From Glaciecola sp047637355 (GTDB lineage: Bacteria; Pseudomonadota; Gammaproteobacteria; Enterobacterales; Alteromonadaceae), in the NCBI GenBank assembly GCA_047637355.1, contig JBLIKA010000069.1, forward strand, positions 1-19,035: 19,035 nucleotides of DNA, given 5' to 3'. Positions 15,784 through 19,035 of the stretch are shown here, piece after piece. The position numbers were made by a program, and so were the translations under genes. The notes beneath the pieces were generated by a model. That model was not told the DNA's origin and did no database searches. It saw only the letters and a list, made by a program, of their open reading frames with translations. Each line of letters opens with the position of its first letter. The first letter of the stretch is position 1.

Positions 15784-16940
15784 AATGTGTCCCTCATGCC
15801 TTCTTGCACTATGGCAGAAGTTACTTTTAGCGTGGCGTCTTGGATACAAAGTGATCTTGCTTTACGCCCCATCTCTATGATTTTTTCTGGATTTGATAGC
15901 AAGTTATCTAGCTGTGAATATAAATTTTCAGTCAGTTTGTCTTGCTGAATTAGTATTGCAGCGTGTTGATCACTCAACGATCTGGCATTGTAAGTTTGAT
16001 GATCATCAACTGCAATTGGTAGGGGTACAAAAATGGCGCAACTTTCGGTAGCCGCAACTTCCGCTACAGTGAGAGCACCCGCGCGACATATTACAATGTC
16101 AGCTTTCGCAAACTCAGCAGGGATATCATCAATAAATTCGAGGACTGTATTTTCTGATTGTTCAGCAAGCGCATTTTCTTTTGGCTTATGAGTCTTTTGC
16201 GACAATTGCGCATAGCGTAATTGTACCGGTTCAGTTTTACCTTTACCCGCTTGGTGCACAACCTTAATAACGTGTTTGTGACGAAGTTGGTTGATAACAT
16301 CTGGAATTATTTTGTTCAGTGCTGCTGCGCCTAGACTACCACCCACAATAAGAAAACGAAAAGTATCATCATTGCGTTGAGTTTTAATGGCACTAAAAAA
16401 TTCAGCACGCACAGGATTACCAACGAACTCGGCATTACGGGGAGATTTACTTGCCATTACAGAAGCATCCATGTCAAAGCCACAAAGTACCCGTTTTGCA
16501 ACTTTAGCTAACCATTTATTGGTCATGCCAAAAATAGCATTTTGTTCATGTATAACGATCGGAATATCCAATATCCAAGCTGCAATACCGCCCGGACCAC
16601 TTGCAAAACCGCCCATACCTAGCACCGCGTTAGGTTTTAAAGACTTGAGTATTGTGTGAGCTTGCCAAACTGCAGATATCAACATAAAAGGAGCGTATAA
16701 TTTGGCAGCAATACCTTTGCCACGCACCCCTTTCACATCAAGAAAGTGAATTGGAAATCCATTTTTAGGAACAACTTCCGCTTCCATTTTATCTGCACTA
16801 CCGAACCATTCAACCTGCCAACCTTGTTTAGTTATTTCGTGTGCAACAGCTAATCCAGGGAACACATGACCACCTGTGCCTCCTGCCATAATGATTAACA
16901 GTGGCTGCTTTTTACCTGAATCATTAGCATCACGCATCAT
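15780..16940 (-). CDS. murG: Lipid II synthase MurG (UDP-GlcNAc transferase)
   Basis: A 386-aa GT-B glycosyltransferase on the inner face of the membrane that converts lipid I to lipid II. The N-domain glycine loop AGGTGGHVFPGLA starts at residue 19. The second loop is LIVGGSLGAAALN. The nucleotide-sugar pocket is ICRAGALTVAEVA, followed by VPLPIAVDDHQTYNA. It is about 30 residues longer than E. coli MurG, partly from a polar insertion (SQKTHKPKENALAEQSE). The ATG at 16940 has an AGAGG Shine-Dalgarno upstream and overlaps ftsW by 11 nt; the next codon (16937) is also ATG. An extension to 17024 would read wholly inside ftsW and is rejected. Confidence 0.98.
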   Translation of the reverse strand: MMRDANDSGKKQPLLIIMAGGTGGHVFPGLAVAHEITKQGWQVEWFGSADKMEAEVVPKNGFPIHFLDVKGVRGKGIAAKLYAPFMLISAVWQAHTILKSLKPNAVLGMGGFASGPGGIAAWILDIPIVIHEQNAIFGMTNKWLAKVAKRVLCGFDMDASVMASKSPRNAEFVGNPVRAEFFSAIKTQRNDDTFRFLIVGGSLGAAALNKIIPDVINQLRHKHVIKVVHQAGKGKTEPVQLRYAQLSQKTHKPKENALAEQSENTVLEFIDDIPAEFAKADIVICRAGALTVAEVAATESCAIFVPLPIAVDDHQTYNARSLSDQHAAILIQQDKLTENLYSQLDNLLSNPEKIIEMGRKARSLCIQDATLKVTSAIVQEGMRDTL

Positions 16941-18228
16941 CGGCGACCTCTGCAGCAGGATTCGTTTTTGTATGTTCAATTTTTCTACTACTGGCTTTCT
17001 TATTTGCTTTTTTACCGCCTCCACCGCGCTTTAGTGCCTGCACACCATCAACTCTAAGTTCAAAATCGATACGTAATAATATAGCTACAGCGATCGACAT
17101 AACAATAAGTGAAGAACCACCATAACTGACGAACGGCAAGGTTAATCCTTTGGTTGGCAATATACCGGTGCTTGCCCCAACATTTACAGCTGTTTGAAAG
17201 CTAAACCAGATACCAATACCGTACGCTAAGAACGCATCAAACGGCCGATCTTGTTTCATCGCTTTATTGCCAATACGAAGCGCTATTACAACCATCGAAA
17301 GAATTAAGAGTAAAACGACTAACACACCGATATAACCTAATTCTTCGGCTAAGATTGCCATGATAAAATCGGTATGCGCTTCAGGTAAAAACTCTAACTT
17401 CTGTAGACTGTTACCTAAACCTTGTCCAAACCAAGAGCCACGACCATAGGCCATTAGAGATTGCGTTAATTGATAACCAGACCCGAATGGATCAGCCCAA
17501 GGATCGAGGAATGCGGTAACACGCTTAACGCGGTAAGGTTCAAAAAGTATTAGCGCTACCACTGCTAACACACCTGTAAATACTAAACCAAAAAATTGCC
17601 ATAATTTGGCTCCCGCTAAAAACAATAAACCAATTGTTGTGGCGAACATAACGATAACCGTGCCTAAATCAGGTTGATTGAGTAATAGCAAAGCGAGTAA
17701 GAAAAAGACAGCTAAAGGTTTTACAAAACCTTTAAAATTTTCAGTAATTTCTTCGTATCTTCTAACCAAATAACCAGCGAGATAGCAAAAGAAAAATAAC
17801 TTGGCTGGCTCTGCTGCTTGGATAGTAATAGGACCAATAACAATCCACCTTGTACTGCCGTTAACTGTGCGACCAATAATTAGAACCGCAACCAACAAAA
17901 CGATGGCTATTATTAGTAGATAAGGGTTGGCAACGCGCCAAAAATTCATCGGCAGATTAAGCACTATCATCGCAGCAATTAGAGCTAAGCCCATATAAAT
18001 AGCATGCCGAATAGCGAAGTGAAATGGGTTACCATGCAGTCTTTCACCAATAGGCATGGAAGCTGATGTCACAATAACAAAACCAATCGCAAACAGCGTC
18101 AGTGCAATTAATACTAAAACCAAGTCGTAAGGACGGTTTTGTCCCATATCCTTCTCGGCCGATGCTTCGTGTCTAGCAGCAAAAAGAGCAGATAATTTAT
18201 TACTAGGTGATAAGTTAGAATTTGCCAT
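16930..18228 (-). CDS. ftsW: Septal peptidoglycan polymerase FtsW (SEDS family)
   Basis: A 432-aa polytopic inner-membrane protein that polymerises lipid II at the septum together with the transpeptidase FtsI. Residues 1-30 are cytoplasmic, and about ten membrane segments lie between about 35 and 400. The SEDS signature FLPEAHTDFIMAILAEELGYIG carries Asp287, matching the catalytic aspartate of SEDS polymerases. Other family motifs are NQPDLGT, GSGYQLTQSLMAYGRGSWFGQGLG, LPTKGLTLPFVSYGGSSL and LLRIDFE. The C-terminal tail is Lys/Gly rich (GGGGKKANKKASSRK). Its ATG shares one base with the murD stop (TAATG). Context in dcw separates it from RodA. Confidence 0.97.
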   Translation of the reverse strand: MANSNLSPSNKLSALFAARHEASAEKDMGQNRPYDLVLVLIALTLFAIGFVIVTSASMPIGERLHGNPFHFAIRHAIYMGLALIAAMIVLNLPMNFWRVANPYLLIIAIVLLVAVLIIGRTVNGSTRWIVIGPITIQAAEPAKLFFFCYLAGYLVRRYEEITENFKGFVKPLAVFFLLALLLLNQPDLGTVIVMFATTIGLLFLAGAKLWQFFGLVFTGVLAVVALILFEPYRVKRVTAFLDPWADPFGSGYQLTQSLMAYGRGSWFGQGLGNSLQKLEFLPEAHTDFIMAILAEELGYIGVLVVLLLILSMVVIALRIGNKAMKQDRPFDAFLAYGIGIWFSFQTAVNVGASTGILPTKGLTLPFVSYGGSSLIVMSIAVAILLRIDFELRVDGVQALKRGGGGKKANKKASSRKIEHTKTNPAAEVADDA

Positions 18229-19035
18229 TACGCAACCTGCTCATTAACGGCGTTGGCAAACATTTTACCTCTATCTTCATAATTAACGAACATATCAAGA
18301 CTTGCACAAGCTGGGGAAAGTAAAACAACAGCATTTACGCTATCCGCTTTTTTTAATAGCGACATTGAGATTGAAACCGCTTCGTGTAGATCGTCAACAT
18401 GAATTGCATTGGGGATCAGTTCAATAAATTTGTGTGCATCTTTGCCTAGCACAATGAGTTGATTTACTTGGGTATCAATCATTTCTTTTAACGGTGATAA
18501 GTCGACACCTTTAGCATCGCCACCGGCAATTAATATAAGATAATCATCTGATTTGACGAAACAAGCCAATGCAGCCTGACACGCACCTACATTGGTTGCC
18601 TTCGAATCATTGATCCATGTAATCGTTGAAGTTTTTTCAGCAACAGTGATAGTCGATATTCGGATAGTTTCGAAACGATGTGGCAACCCTTTATAATCAC
18701 AAATAGCCTTGATAGTCAGATTTCTATCAAGTCCTAACTGATCACAAATAGCCAGCACGATCATGGTATTAATATGATTGTGCGAGCCTTTTAAATGTAA
18801 ATCACGAAGCGCAAATAAGTCCATACCATTAAATTGAATAGTACCCTCGGTTGCAAGATTAGTCTGATTAGCTGACGTATTAACAACAGATGAAGTTGAT
18901 AAAAACTCAGGTGCCACTGTTTTGCCAATAGAATATCCCTTCGCACTATTCAATAGACCCACTTCGGCGCAGATGTGAGGGGTGTTGGTGCTTCTCGCTC
19001 TTCGGGTCAATTGCATATTTTCAGGATAACTAAGG
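18228..19035 (-). CDS. murD: UDP-N-acetylmuramoyl-alanine--D-glutamate ligase MurD (C-terminal part, cut by window edge)
   Basis: The frame is open to the right edge, so only about the last 268 residues of an expected 440-450 are present and the start lies outside the window. MurD adds D-Glu to UDP-MurNAc-L-Ala. The segment covers the end of the central domain and the whole C-terminal domain. Family motifs are LKGSHNHINTMIVLAICDQLG, LPHRFE, TWINDSKATNVGA, LIAGGDAKGVDL and VVLLSPACASLDMF. The ATG at 19016 is internal and not a start. The region LNSAKGYSIGKTVAPEFLSTSSVVNT is longer and less conserved than in E. coli. The stop overlaps the ftsW ATG by one base. Confidence 0.95.
   Translation of the reverse strand, partial: LSYPENMQLTRRARSTNTPHICAEVGLLNSAKGYSIGKTVAPEFLSTSSVVNTSANQTNLATEGTIQFNGMDLFALRDLHLKGSHNHINTMIVLAICDQLGLDRNLTIKAICDYKGLPHRFETIRISTITVAEKTSTITWINDSKATNVGACQAALACFVKSDDYLILIAGGDAKGVDLSPLKEMIDTQVNQLIVLGKDAHKFIELIPNAIHVDDLHEAVSISMSLLKKADSVNAVVLLSPACASLDMFVNYEDRGKMFANAVNEQVA

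Noticed and set aside
15784..15849. Upstream TTG start for murC adding 22 residues
   Set aside because: The extension is read inside murG, has no family match, and the ATGA overlap at 15783 fits the operon pattern.
16941..17024. Upstream start for murG adding 28 residues
   Set aside because: The extension lies wholly within ftsW and is absent from the family; the ATG at 16940 has a good AGAGG site.
1..19035. Mobile elements, CRISPR arrays, tRNA/rRNA genes, or an unknown defence or biosynthetic system
   Set aside because: No transposase, integrase, spaced repeats or RNA gene folds were seen, and all large frames belong to known housekeeping or efflux families.

Overview
This window is a chromosomal segment of a Gram-negative gammaproteobacterium, most like the Alteromonadales (Alteromonas/Glaciecola-type). 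The evidence is an E. coli-like division and cell wall (dcw) cluster with the order murD-ftsW-murG-murC-ddl-ftsQ-ftsA-ftsZ-lpxC, an lpxC gene (so LPS is made), close E. coli-type protein sequences, and DNA that is AT-rich by eye. Genus is an inference.

Left part (1-4509, + strand): a two-gene efflux operon, a lipoprotein membrane-fusion adaptor followed by an RND permease. A cluster of short perfect palindromes lies upstream and may be a repressor operator. No outer-membrane channel gene is present, so a TolC-like partner encoded elsewhere is likely. The permease gene ends tail-to-tail with mutT, overlapping it by 26 bp.

Right part (4484-19035, all - strand, so transcription runs right to left): the distal end of the dcw cluster. 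murD (cut by the right edge), ftsW, murG, murC, ddl and ftsQ are packed with 1-11 nt overlaps or a 4-nt gap. ftsA and ftsZ follow after 41-nt and 75-nt gaps. After ftsZ there is a T-run with a weak hairpin, then a sigma-70 promoter that matches consensus at every position of both hexamers (TTGACA, 17 nt, TATAAT) and drives lpxC. Next come a membrane-anchored M23 peptidase (in the position secM occupies in enterics), secA, a hairpin/T-run terminator, and mutT.

Together the - strand genes build lipid II from cytoplasmic precursors (MurD, MurC, Ddl, MurG), polymerise it at the septum (FtsW), run the divisome (FtsQ, FtsA, FtsZ), commit carbon to lipid A (LpxC), trim or remodel the wall (M23) and power protein export (SecA). 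MutT is a housekeeping sanitiser of the nucleotide pool.

I see no mobile element, CRISPR array, RNA gene or unknown multi-gene system. Every sizeable reading frame is accounted for by a known family or is a shadow of one. The points worth a second look are regulatory: the consensus lpxC promoter, the efflux-operon palindromes, the secA leader without secM, the terminator in front of mutT, and small hairpins or mini-ORFs at gene junctions.
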